From positions 32,259,856 to 32,323,855 of the forward strand of contig NC_064760.1 of assembly GCF_011397635.1 (NCBI RefSeq): a DNA stretch of 64,000 bases. The letters run 5' to 3'. The DNA comes from Epinephelus fuscoguttatus. Lineage: Eukaryota; Chordata; Actinopteri; Perciformes; Serranidae. Shown here in pieces: positions 51,701 to 61,534 of this stretch; within the stretch, counting starts at the first letter, position 1; each line of letters opens with the position of its first letter. The notes under the pieces are model-generated. The model was not told the origin of the DNA. It saw nothing but the letters and a program-made list of their open reading frames with translations, and ran no database searches. The position numbers were made by a program, and so were the translations under genes.

Positions 51701-54700
51701 TACAGGGTGCACCTCTGCATGTTTGCATCTGCAGATCTAGTCTGCTGTTACTAGTTTCCTGCCGATACAGTCTGTAGGTTAGACTGGAGGTGCAGGATGA
51801 TTGGCTGGGACCAGACTGGGGAGCTTTGCATCATGGACAATGTGTGTCAGTTCCATATGGGGCATTACAGTTATTTTTGATGTGGCAATGCTACCACCAG
51901 AGGGTGACTCTATCATTTTCCCTCCTGATATGCAACCAGTGTAGAGAAGCTAAAACAGGAGTCATATGACCCTTTGGCATGTGTTTAACCTTAGTGGATG
52001 GCTGGGGATTTGTGCACAGGCTAGGGATTTGTGCACAAACTGGAGGTGTACCCCAGGTTGTCAGTAGAAAAGGATTGAGAAGGGAAGTACGTTTGTCAGG
52101 ATGATATTACAGTTTGTATAAGTCTGTCTGTAAATGAACTCAAATAGACTCTTGCTCAAGTTTAAAATGTAACAACGGATACCTTTGATTTAAGTAATCC
52201 AGCCATGAAATGATCAACAAATCTTGACGTGGCCTAGTTAGCCTATAAGTTAATACAGTATTGCTGCAAGCCAAGTACAGTGCCTGCATGGGTCAAAGTA
52301 CACAATCACTGTATTTGGTGTACACTACTTCCTGCCCAAGCAGTTCAGTGATGCTAACTAAAATTACATTTATATAATAGTTCACAAAGCCAGCCTGGTG
52401 TGTGTTCATATATAAAGTAGAATTGTGTCTATTACCGACTGGAGGTAGTCCAGCAGCTGTGTGAGCTGAAACACTCTCTGTGTACGGGTGGTCTCTCCGT
52501 GGTGGCTGGCCAAGCGGTCCAGCTCCTTGATGTAGGAGGTCCGCAGTTCATCAAAACAACGCTGGTTCTTCAGACCCTCCACTGGCACTGTGACCACAAA
52601 GCCAGAACACAACATTAACTCTCACAGACTTTATCCATCCCATCAATTCTCTAAAGTATGGCCGAACTCTATTACAGTCATATTTCACTTGCTGAGTGGA
52701 CATTCGACTTATTATTTCGGACGTGTTCCCAGCGGACTCACTGATGCTGAAGAGGACCAGGGCCTTCATGCAGAGGAACTCCTCCTGAGTGACCTTCAGC
52801 ATGCAGAACCTTTGGGAGAGCAGCTTCATCCTCACACAGTGTTCATACATACTGGACACTTGCATCCGTTGGCTGTGAGGGGAAGGGGAAAAAAAACAGC
52901 ATGAGGGGAGAAGAAGAAGCACAAGGTGTGACATAAGGAGGAGTAAGAAGGCAAGAGAGGGTCAGACAGAGAGAAATACAGAAGGAGGGAGACAATTAAT
53001 AGAGGCAGAAGTGAAAAAGAGGAAAAAGCGGCAGAGGTGAGAAGAAATGAGTGAGGTGGATAATGGAAAAAGGGAACGACAGAGAGGCAGAGAAAAATGA
53101 GGGTCACCAACAAGGGCAGGCATATCCATTACCATGCAGGTCAGAGGCAGCCCAATAGAGTGACAGAGGTCTAATGCAGACGGAATGAATGTTTTGCTAA
53201 TGTCACGCAAAACACCAGCCAAGTAAAAGCTGCTCTGAGGGCCTGTGGTTGGCTCTCACATTCAGAGCAACACCCTCCTTCAACACTGAAAACAATCTAC
53301 CGATAAGAGGTGGTGGAATTGTAATTTATGTGTATCAAATGGGGCGATTTGTCTCACAAACTCTGCTTTAAGTTTTTTAAAGTACAAAGAAAAGACAATA
53401 GACAGGAGTCAGAGTGTCAGAAACATTTTCGATAGAGGCTGAAGGTTGGCTGCGGTGCGAATAAAACTTGTCAAAGTGGAAAAAAAGAACTCAACGCCGC
53501 GGCAGTTCTCGGGGACCGACGAATGTTTTGCACAAGATGAAACAGAATAAATCATCTGAGGTGATCCCTCTGCGGCCACGTATATCAGACGCAAAGGAGA
53601 CGGAAAGAACAGAACAGACTTGTTTACCATCTCGCCTGGAAACAGACGGCGTTCGTCGTGTCATTTTTAAAGCTTCCTCTGAAGCTCCTATTCCACCATG
53701 TCTCTCTTCCCAATCACGGTGACAGGTGAAACCTCAAAATAAGATCAACAAACCAAGTGTCACGATGATTACTACGGATGTTCAGGCCTAAACAAACTTT
53801 CTTTGTTCGAGATAAAGACTACACCAGGCGTGACAAACTTCTTTTAACTTTAATTGAAACACAGTATTGCAACTCCAGTGTGCAGTGTCAAGTGAGTACA
53901 AGTGAGTACTTTTTTTGTGTGACCTACTCATTGAAGACCAGATCTGGAGCAAAGTAGAGCAAGGAGCTGTTAGTGAGTGTGTAGGACCTCCAGCCCAAGG
54001 CGAACACCATCACCCCCATCCATGACAACTGGATCACTGACATCTGATCATCCACGTGCAGGTCACGGAAACCTGTTCAATAGGCAAAAATGATGAAACA
54101 TGATAACATACCACTGCATAGGTCAGGTGAATAAATATAAAGACTAATAACAACAGGGATATTACAGTGTGGGTACATTGTTGGTCTTTTTCAGCCTGCC
54201 ATTCTCTGTTTAAGTATGAACATATCCCCCTCTAGTGGTTCATATATGAAAAAGCTGTTTTTGTTGGCTGCTCAAACAGGAACGTTTACCTGGCATACAA
54301 TTCAAGATGAGGCCTTGCCCAGTTGTAATAGATATTAGATCAGACTTGTTCTCATAGCTCTGGACCTCATTTAAATTGCTGTGAAGTTGGAGTTACTGAT
54401 TTGCCTCGAGTGTTATCCGCTCTCTTGCTCAACATGACAAGTGTGACCTTTGCAGCATTTCGCTTGGCATGAAACAATACAGCTGGTTTCGAGTTAAGCT
54501 GAATCTGAAACAACTGAAGTTAGCGCACGCAGCCTTGGTAAAAACACCTACATGTAAGTATGGATTAGTTCGCAGGGTGTTACCTTGGCCCAGACTGACT
54601 TACCTGGAATGGCCTTGGCCCAACGCACCACGGTTACCAGTTGTCTTTCCCCGAGCTCATTGAGGCTGGTGAGCAAGGACGTGGGGCTGTCTGGCTGCGC

Positions 54701-57700
54701 GTGGTCGTGCCCGGCATTGACCACAGCTGGCTCAATGGCCTGCAAGATGCTGAGCAGGGAGAGGCAGGAGCGCAGGGGCGTGGGGACGCCGAGAGCCATG
54801 GCATGGGATTCTCCTAAAAATATACAGAAAGACCGCAAGAATAACAAAAAATGAAAATAATAGTACATATTATGGCAAACTATGCTTATGTTATTTGACA
54901 CTAATCTTCACTTTGAGCCCTGGCAGCTGCACTTCCAGGCTCCAAGATTACATCTCTCCTCCCAGGCCTTTCTCCTTGTTCACCGGGCCCCCAGAGACCC
55001 AGAGGTTGCTCCTCCTCTCCGTTCCTTGACTGTCCACCTCCCTTCAGCCTGCGTCCTAGAACCCACCATGGAGAAAACAGACGAGTGGAAGATAAGATGG
55101 TGAAAAGGAGATAAGAAGTTTCCATTTCAGCTTGTTTTGTCTGTTCTATTACACAATAGATAGCTGGAAATATCAAGAAAACTTGGATGGAATACAGTTA
55201 ATGGGGCTAATATTTAAATAACTATGATCCAGTGGAGCTGGTCCTTATCATAATTATGTGGCAACGCTCCCCATCACTGGCCACTGGGCAGTAATTCTTA
55301 TTTAGCCTTTTGCTGAAATGCATTAGTTACACTGTATTTAAGCTGGAACTTTTGATTGGGAAGTTCCGATCCAATGCATGTAAGGTATCTAACCACCCCG
55401 GCCCAATTTTCCAAACACCCACCACGCATACTTTCCTTCCTCAGCCTCTCATCCTGTTCTTATCTTTAGTTCCTGACCTTTAAGGCTCATTCCCGACATG
55501 AAGCATCTCTTCAGGCGGCACGAGGCACAGTTTTTCCTCCTCAGCTTGTCGATGGTGCAGTCGTTACGGCTGGCACACAGGTGGTTCTGCTTACCTGGTG
55601 GTACAGAAAAATAGTCCCTGGGGGGTGAGGGAGCGGGCTCAACAATGCCTCAGGCCTCCAACTCATGGCAAAGATATGTGGGTGTTTTCTGACAACAACA
55701 AACTCACCCTCATAATGTCAGGTCACTGTGCCCTGCACTGCCTGAACGAGCGAGTGGGTGTAAGAAATCAAATCAGTGGACGAGTAATTGTGTGTGTGCA
55801 CTGGCCTGTGTTTGTGTGTTTATACATACCTGCAGCGGCCCTTTTGAAGAATACTTTGCAGCTGCCGCAGGTGACGGCTCCGTAGTGGCAACCCGAGGCA
55901 TCGTCGCCGCACACCTGACACACTCTCCTGTCAGACAGGTACACACCTGGAAACAAATCCTCATGCCTGGACACACACATAGACACAAACACACACATGA
56001 AAGTGATGTTTTTAAAGGATTTAAAAGCAGGCACATTATTGAAAATCATCTTAAACAACTACAATATGCCTGTAAAAATAGGGGCCAACAGAGGGTGACT
56101 GTGTTTGTCCTCAGAGGCTGCCTGCTCTGACATTTACGGCACTAATGAACTAAATTTAATCCAATAACAAAAGAAGATTTCCCTTTTAAATGACTGATTA
56201 TGTAACAACTACTAAAGTCATCCAAAAGACAAGCACATGTGTGATTAAAGAACTGCAGGGCGAGCCTTTCACTAAGGCATCAAGAAGTGGAAACAAGACA
56301 TTGTCTTCCACTCCAAGCACAGAATCAGCAACAGGTGCTGTATCTCCTGTTTATAGTGACACTGATACATTAAATGGTTATTGTGTGCACAGCTAGTCAC
56401 AGCACAGATCAGGATCATCCCTGTAAAGTTGGGGATAGGCTGAACTTTGATTCTGTCTGGCTGCGCGCTGGAACATAACTTGGCCAAGGCCGCGAGGAGC
56501 ACATGGGGCTATTAGAGCACAAATAATTTATACACAGCTGCCTCTGCAGCCAAACTGGGCGGTGGATCTACAGTATATCAACATGAGGCATCGCAAATAA
56601 TAATGCAGAATAATCATGTTTGCTTATTTGATTTATTTGTGCTGCTTTGTGGCAAGTCCAATAATCCTCTGCAGCTCTCCATAGATATATCAAGCAATAA
56701 AAAGAAGACGAGAATGCAGCTTTCAAGTGATATAATGGATTTACTATAAAGTGAAAATAATACCACTCTTTTCAAAGGACCAATTCCAACAACACAAGAC
56801 TCATTAAGTCCAGTTGCAAAGCTTGGCAGACTAGACAGCAAGGTCACTACTTCACGCTGCAGTGGTCCTTTTGTCTCAGTTAAAAGGGAGATGAGCGGTA
56901 GGAACGAATGCACCCTTGACAGGATTGCCATCTTGACATGATGCCAATGAAAACCAAGTCAGAGCAAATCATTAAAATGTGTTTTTTACCTGAACGTGCG
57001 ATCCGTGCAGTCCACCCAGACTGAAGATTCGGTCTTGATAGCGGACAGAGTGGCAGCCTGCCCTTGAGGAACTGCACTTGGGTAACTTTCCACTTGGCCA
57101 TACTCCGGTGCCATCGCTGCTCGTATGCCACCTTTCCCACCCTGCTCCCCGCTGCTGTACCACGCACAGTGGCATTCCTGACTGGATCCATGAGAGGCTT
57201 GCCCACAATTACAGTATTTACACAACAAATTATGCCCGCCAGATCCGCCTCTCTCTGGCTCGGATCGGCTGCTGTACGCGCACCACACACCCGACGTATC
57301 CCAGTGTAGGTTTGGATTGGCAGAGTACGCAGAGTATGGTTTTAAAGGTAAGAGCTCGTCCACCTGAGAGGGCGCGGGCAGCTCTTCCACGGGGCTCACG
57401 AACAAGTTTGATTGCTTGCAGACATATCTGGATATCACCGGGCCGCGCGTCACGCTTTGCGCGCTGTCCATTTCACCCGATTTGAGCAGATCCATGCAGC
57501 TCACCTGCTGGATGTCATGGCACACTTCTCCAAAGTCGTCTTCTCTCTGATTAGTGTCATTAAGTAGAAGGCGGGTGCCTCCTGAGCTCATTATATGAAC
57601 CCCACTCAACTCCTGCGCTCCTCGGGAACTACTCTCCACAGTGGGGTCGAAGTCTGCAAAGGCGCCGCTGCCGCCGGAGCACTGGTTCATGTTGTTGAGC

Positions 57701-57864
57701 GGAGAAGACACCGAATCCAAACCCAAGGACACTGACACTGCCTTACTGAGCTCAGCAGTTGTCGGGCACGCACAGGTGTCCGCAGAATCCAAGCGATCCC
57801 GCTCGTGCGCTGTGAAACACTTTGACGTTTGTTCTAAATCAGAGAAGCTCGAGCGAAAGGCCAT
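48568..57864 (-). CDS. ar: Androgen receptor (NR3C4), complete, divergent teleost form
   Basis: This is a ligand-activated transcription factor binding 11-ketotestosterone or testosterone in fish and acting in the nucleus on response elements. Eight coding exons, all with GT-AG ends and consistent phases, sum to 1932 nt, giving 643 residues plus stop. Domain order: N-terminal domain 1-305, two-zinc-finger DNA-binding domain about 306-373, short hinge, ligand-binding domain to 643. AR identity rests on [12 protein letters not shown] in the N-terminus, the steroid-receptor P-box [36 protein letters not shown] and VPKILSG-VKPI. Glucocorticoid, mineralocorticoid and progestin receptors share the P-box but fit the ligand-binding domain less well. 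Human AR has 919 residues and spans about 180 kb, so this gene is compact. Teleosts have two AR copies in many lineages; the divergence suggests the faster-evolving one, but I cannot assign AR-A or AR-B without a tree. Neighbours msn (upstream, same strand) and efnb1 (convergent) match human Xq12-q13. Confidence 0.94.
49478..50216. mobile_element. MITE with TCCACTGTGTAGGATTTAT terminus and about 190-bp internal repeats
   Basis: The left end AGGTCCACTGTGTAGGATTT matches the termini of the copy at 60263-60588. From about 49,800 a unit with GGAGGAGACCTCTG, TCGGCTCTC and GTAAAAACCTCCTGA occurs near 49,823 and 50,009, and a third starts near 50,204. The right terminus is missing, replaced by the next element. 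Confidence 0.65.
50217..51155. mobile_element. Inverted-repeat element with GGCCTGTACTACTAAGC termini
   Basis: The left end GGCCTGTACTACTAAGCAGG pairs with the reverse complement of the right end (AACCTGTACTACAAAGCTGG). AACCTGCTGCGG and AGGTTAACTTC style motifs lie inside. It begins in the middle of a repeat unit of the previous element, so it probably inserted later. No transposase. Confidence 0.65.
52436..52587 (-). CDS. ar: ar exon 7: ligand-binding domain, helices 9-10
   Basis: The exon is 152 nt. It encodes [20 protein letters not shown], then [16 protein letters not shown] and [14 protein letters not shown]. The loop after ELDR is two residues shorter than human and lacks its KRKNPTS sequence. 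The donor (TCG|GTAATA) is weaker than the others. Confidence 0.94.
52742..52872 (-). CDS. ar: ar exon 6: ligand-binding domain, central helices
   Basis: The exon is 131 nt, from CACAG|CCAACG to ATCA|GTGAGT. It encodes [20 protein letters not shown], then [20 protein letters not shown] and LFSI. It aligns without gaps to the human segment starting EYRMHKSRMY. Confidence 0.95.
53928..54072 (-). CDS. ar: ar exon 5: ligand-binding domain, helices 4-6 region
   Basis: The exon is 145 nt, donor GA|GTAGGT. It encodes [19 protein letters not shown], then [17 protein letters not shown] and [11 protein letters not shown]. The arginine of GWRS that binds the steroid 3-keto group is present. The preceding Met of human FAMGWRS (ligand contact Met749) is Leu here. 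Confidence 0.95.
54604..54813 (-). CDS. ar: ar exon 4: hinge and start of ligand-binding domain
   Basis: The exon is 210 nt, joined after MSLK G|GA. It opens with [15 protein letters not shown] and reaches [32 protein letters not shown] and RWAKAIPG. Asn and Gln contacts of the steroid A/D-ring pocket (in SLNELGERQ) are kept. In human AR about 52 residues separate GM from LEAIEP; here only 26 separate GM from LQAIEP, and the RKLKK stretch has no counterpart. The acceptor tatatttttag has a fair pyrimidine tract and no better upstream alternative was seen. Confidence 0.93.
55478..55594 (-). CDS. ar: ar exon 3: second zinc finger
   Basis: The exon is 117 nt, the same as the human exon 3. It encodes [20 protein letters not shown], then [18 protein letters not shown]. 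The D-box ASRND, which makes the dimer contact, is unchanged. Human RLRKCYEAGMTLGARKLKK becomes [14 protein letters not shown] before the next exon, so the first half of the bipartite nuclear localisation signal remains. Confidence 0.95.
55830..55966 (-). CDS. ar: ar exon 2: first zinc finger
   Basis: The exon is 137 nt from acceptor TGTCCAG to donor GCAG|GTATGT. It encodes [14 protein letters not shown] and then the first C4 finger with cysteines at 308, 311, 325 and 328. The P-box CGSCKV, which reads the TGTTCT-type half-site, is intact. Upstream of the finger, human AR has FPPQKTCLIC; here it is [10 protein letters not shown], so the finger's N-terminal flank has changed. Its length is not a multiple of three. 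Confidence 0.96.
56990..57864 (-). CDS. ar: ar exon 1: N-terminal transactivation domain
   Basis: The exon starts at the first ATG of an otherwise open frame ([12 protein letters not shown]) and ends AG|GTAAAA, splitting codon 292. It encodes 291 full residues, about half the human N-terminal length. No polyglutamine or polyglycine is present. [12 protein letters not shown] (38-49) is the conserved AF-1 signature. IKTE (276-279) fits the SUMO consensus seen at the equivalent end of the human domain. The place where human AR has FQNLF reads FSDLE (7-11), so the canonical FxxLF motif is missing. A Cys-rich patch (CKYCNC ... CHC, 215-233) is unusual. The upstream frame stays open with no further ATG nearby, so an extra 5' coding exon is possible but not needed. 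Confidence 0.88.
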
Positions 57865-58178
57865 CTTCAGCTCGCGTCGTGGCAGATTAAGCAGTGCAAT
57901 GGTTACACGAGGAACAAATAAAACAACACTCCGGGCGAGAAAACGCCTACCCTATGAGACTCCGGTCATATGTCTCAGCGGATATGAAATTCAGAGCAGT
58001 CGTCGACGTAGCTTGTTGGAGGGAAGGGACGTCCCGTCGACCTGTTGCGGATGAAGCGCTGACGAACTTTTCTTTTTTCCAAAGTAACCGTACTCGGTGT
58101 CGGCGGCGCTCACGTTAAACTCCCTCAATGAGTAACTGTTAAACTTTGTACTTTGTGCTTTGGTATGTTGTAAAGAGG

Positions 58179-58188
58179 TCTCGCGAGA
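58179..58188. promoter_or_regulatory. TCTCGCGAGA palindromic core-promoter motif upstream of ar
   Basis: This is an exact 10-bp palindrome, 315 bp before the ar start codon. It is the motif bound by BANP at vertebrate CpG promoters and is rare by chance. No TATA box is evident at a matching distance, so it marks a plausible TATA-less ar promoter. Promoter identity is inferred. Confidence 0.55.
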
Positions 58189-60262
58189 ATAGCCGGGATT
58201 AAATAGTAAATAAGGTCATATGGCCACAGTACGGGATGACAGCCATGCTCCTCACACACACTCCCTTCTGTTATCTAGTAACAATGATATTGCAGAGGTG
58301 CAGTGATTGGAGTTGAAGTTAAGGATTTAGGGACTGTATGGAGCAGTGGCGCACCCAAGGAGTGGCCGGGTTGGGGGTGCACCGCCACCTTGAAATTTTC
58401 TATCTAATTTCTGTCTTTCAGAGGCTGTGGCGCACTAATTTTTTAAGATAGGTAGTGGTTCACTAGCAAGGACCACGCCACAACAATATGTCTTTCAAAT
58501 GTTTAATTGTAATTCATGAGGTGTTACTTGCAGAGGCTTCCTACAACTTGTTTCAACAGTTCCAATTTAATCAGAAGACAAATTAAACAGGATGACTAGC
58601 CAATGTGAAAATTAAAAGAAAGCATAGAATAATGTACTGAAGGAGACTGTTGTGCCATCACATTTTTTTGTGGTTTGAGAGCAAAGATCCGGTCGCCGCT
58701 GTGCAAAACTCTGCAATACAATTCTCAGACTTGATTGAAAATCAATTTCGGAGTAGGGCTGGTTCGGAACGGAGGTGTTTCGGAATGGAGGGCTGTCCCC
58801 TGTTGGAACATTGTGCGCACACAGCCATTCACCACCTGGATCCTAAAATAAACACCTGTTTTATTACATAATCATGCTTCCGTGTTGCGCCATTCATAAA
58901 GATCCTATTTTTTAGAATTGTGGTTTAATACTCTTAATTAGGCTATAACAGCCAAGTTATTGAAAAATGACGGGTTTAAATCATAATTAAAATCCCGTCA
59001 TAATTTAAATCCCGTCCCAGACATAACGTGCAGGGGCTTGGGCCGGGTCGGGCTGGATTTTTTGGGCCCGGCTAATAGAGCGGCTAAGCTCTATTAGCCA
59101 CTCTCGTTTCCCCTGAGCCGCCTTAAGAATTGCCTGCTCTCACTCTGCAGTTACGCGGAGTTCCTCCTGATCAAAACGCCGTTCCACCTCTGTGCGCAGC
59201 AGGTCCAGGGCCTCTATAGCCTATGTAGTCAGGCAGGCTGCATATCACATCAAAAGCATAGATCTATGCATTCATGATTCATTTTTTGTTTTATGTTTGT
59301 GTACTACGGAGCCGCGGAGGGGCATTGAAGAGTGAAAGTCTTTTTTACTGTAAGTAATGTAATATAGGGACCTTTGATTCGGCTTAAAAATAATGTGGCA
59401 AGAGGGTAAAAGTGGGGGGGCCAATGGCCCCCTGGCCCCCCCACTTCCGGCGCTGTTGGAGGATGTACTGGAGATCGGGCAGAGGGAGGCTCAGTGTGGG
59501 GGTTCCGGTTCCTGCAGATGGTACCTAGAATGACACTTGGGAGAAGTATGCACCAGATTGAATAGGAAAAGTTGAGGGAAGAGAGGATGAGGGAATGTTG
59601 GTAGGTATAAGGCAGGGAGGATGATGGATAAAGGGATGGGAAGGGGAGGGTGGGTCGAAAAATCTGAGACAAACAGAGCAGGATGGGTTGACCGGGTATA
59701 TGTAGGCTTGGCAGATAATTCAAGGTGTGGTTGAGGCGTGGCCCTGCTTCCAAACCTAAATTAACAAATTAACTTAATTTAATGAAACTAGACAACCTAA
59801 GATTTCCATCAGTACCAACCACCTTGGTATGGCTTGTCACGAAGGGGGCTAAATAATGCTCCAAATTTTGTAGAAATTTGGCAAGGGAAAAACTAGCATG
59901 GCCATTTTCAAAGGGGTCCCTTGTACTCTTACATCAAGATACTCAAATTAAAATGGATTCAGTGGTTACCCACGAGTCTCATCTTAACATGAAAAGGCTT
60001 GTTCCAAGTAGATGTTTTGATCCTGACAACCAATCCTGCAGATTAAAGCTGTATATTTGTCTTTCTAAGAAAAACGACAACCAGCCTATTTGAAGAACAA
60101 TGAACTTATCATTAACATAATTATACAGATACATGACACATTAAAACAAGATTGCTGTGGAACTCAAAATGTTAACTAACTGCTATTAGCCCATGCACAT
60201 CACATAATTGGTAATAATTGGCAAAATAAGAAACCTAAGTATATCAGTATGAGATACCGTAA

Positions 60263-60588
60263 ATATCCAGTGTGTGGGATTTAATGGCATCCAGCCACTT
60301 CTCCTGTGTGCCAAGCATATAGGAGAATTATGGTGGCCAAAGCCAAAAATGTGAATTGCCCTATCTGGAGTGTATTTGATTTGTCCATTCTGGGCTACTG
60401 TAGAACATCATGTCAGACTCTATGGAGAAGGACCCCTTCTGTATTTAGATATAACGGCTTATTCTAAGGTGACAAAACACAACAGCTCTTATTTTCTGGG
60501 GATTGTAAAGTAATGAAAACACAATTATAAACATTTTATACCGTTCCTGCAAATAGATGTCCATAAATCCTACACACAGGACCTTTAA
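60263..60588. mobile_element. MITE, same family as the copy in ar intron 7
   Basis: The left end TATCCAGTGTGTGGGATTTA and the reverse complement of the right end (AAGGTCCTGTGTGTAGGATT) are inverted repeats. ATTCTGGGCTACTGTAGAAC, in opposite orientation, parallels CAGCCCAGAATGGACAAACC of the intronic copy. It is full length at about 325 bp, lacking the internal tandem repeats. Confidence 0.75.
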
Positions 60589-60919
60589 CTCTCCATATTC
60601 ACATCGTTTTCAAATGCCTTATGTACTTTAACAGCATAATTGAATTCCTGATAGTCAGTGTCAGCTTTTATTTTGGTGTCAGTAGCCCCTTCCTGCCACC
60701 CGTATGAAAAAATGCTGAGGGTGCAGCTAGTATGGAGTACATCAGTGGCTATGTACTGTAACTTTGTTATTTTCTGTTTTAATTATACTGGATAGACAAA
60801 CATCTGTTTGAGCTTGATAATGGGTAATAATTATTTTTAATGATAGCTTTGGACAGTTTGCCTCATTAGACAGTGAAGGTGATGCGTTCTCATACATATG
60901 GATGCACAAACAACACGCT

Positions 60920-61369
60920 GATGATGTTTCTGTGTATTTTTATTTCTGTGATAAAGAATAGAGAATTTAACATTTAGATGTAAGTGCCTTAAATGTCTAC
61001 ACTGTCATTAATCAATTTCAGTAAAGTTTTCATTAGTTGGCATATTGAAATTGAAGCTGTATATAATTAGATTGACAAGGACAACAGCAAACGCGTTCAT
61101 GAATGACAGCATGGACTGACGTGGATTACAAATGTATTTTCAACAGTTTTTACTGATGACTTATTTCCAGATGAAATGGCATTAAAATCATGGACATTAA
61201 AGGTGATAACAGCATCATTTGCCAACATATTCAACCTGTGAGGTTAATTATCCCTATGTAATAATCTGCATCTACACTTAAATCTTTCACTAAAAATCTC
61301 TCAACATGTCCGATTTCATCATCTATCCATATCTTGCTTTCGGTGTGAGTGGGCCTATAGCAGCCCCTC
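60920..61369 (-). other. msn: Probable 3' UTR of msn
   Basis: This AT-rich sequence follows the stop on the minus strand up to an AATAAA (plus-strand TTTATT, 60939-60944) about 430 nt downstream. The length is a guess from the nearest signal. Confidence 0.35.
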
Positions 61370-61534
61370 TCACATGGACTCAAATTCGTCAATGCGTTGT
61401 TTGGTGTTGCCCTGACGAATCTGACGTAAGGTCTTGTATTTGTCACGGCCCGCCTTCACATTCTCAGCGTGGATCAGGTCATTTAGGGTCTTTTTGCTCT
61501 CGTCTACAGCTCCAGCCAGCTCAGTGCTCAGGAA
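61370..61534 (-). CDS. msn: msn last coding exon: actin-binding tail
   Basis: The exon is 165 nt, from CTTTCAG|TTCCTG to TGA. It reads [29 protein letters not shown] and then the invariant tail. The Thr in KYKTLRQIR is the regulatory phosphorylation site (Thr558 of human moesin) whose modification opens the molecule. AENVKAG is radixin-like while the ending ESM is moesin-like. Confidence 0.95.
   Translation of the reverse strand, partial: FLSTELAGAVDESKKTLNDLIHAENVKAGRDKYKTLRQIRQGNTKQRIDEFESM

Larger units (their letters stand above)
48733..52435 (-). other. ar: ar intron 7, longest intron, filled with transposon relics
   Basis: The intron is 3.7 kb. It contains a MITE with internal tandem repeats (49478-50216) that is cut by a second inverted-repeat element (50217-51155). 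The rest shows nothing recognisable. The other introns are short: 154 nt (intron 6), 1055 nt (5), 531 nt (4), 664 nt (3), 235 nt (2) and 1023 nt (1), and hold no supported gene. Confidence 0.85.
57865..60900. other. ar upstream region, between ar and msn
   Basis: This is about 3 kb with no supported gene. The first 350 bp include the TCTCGCGAGA motif. From about 58,345 there are repeat-like blocks (GGTGCACCGCC, TTTTAAGATAGGTAG, GGGCCGGGTCGGGC, and the palindromic GGGGCCAATGGCCCC near 59,420) and a MITE at 60263-60588. The 149-codon minus-strand frame at 59304-59753 is repeat-derived. Confidence 0.6.

Noticed and set aside
48568..57864. Progestin, glucocorticoid or mineralocorticoid receptor
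   Set aside because: The P-box is shared, but HQFTYDL, VPKILSG-VKPI and the gene neighbourhood fit AR better.
59304..59753. 149-codon minus-strand open frame between ar and msn
   Set aside because: It spans the palindromic GGGGCCAATGGCCCC repeat block, has repeat-like composition and no recognisable domain or splice context.
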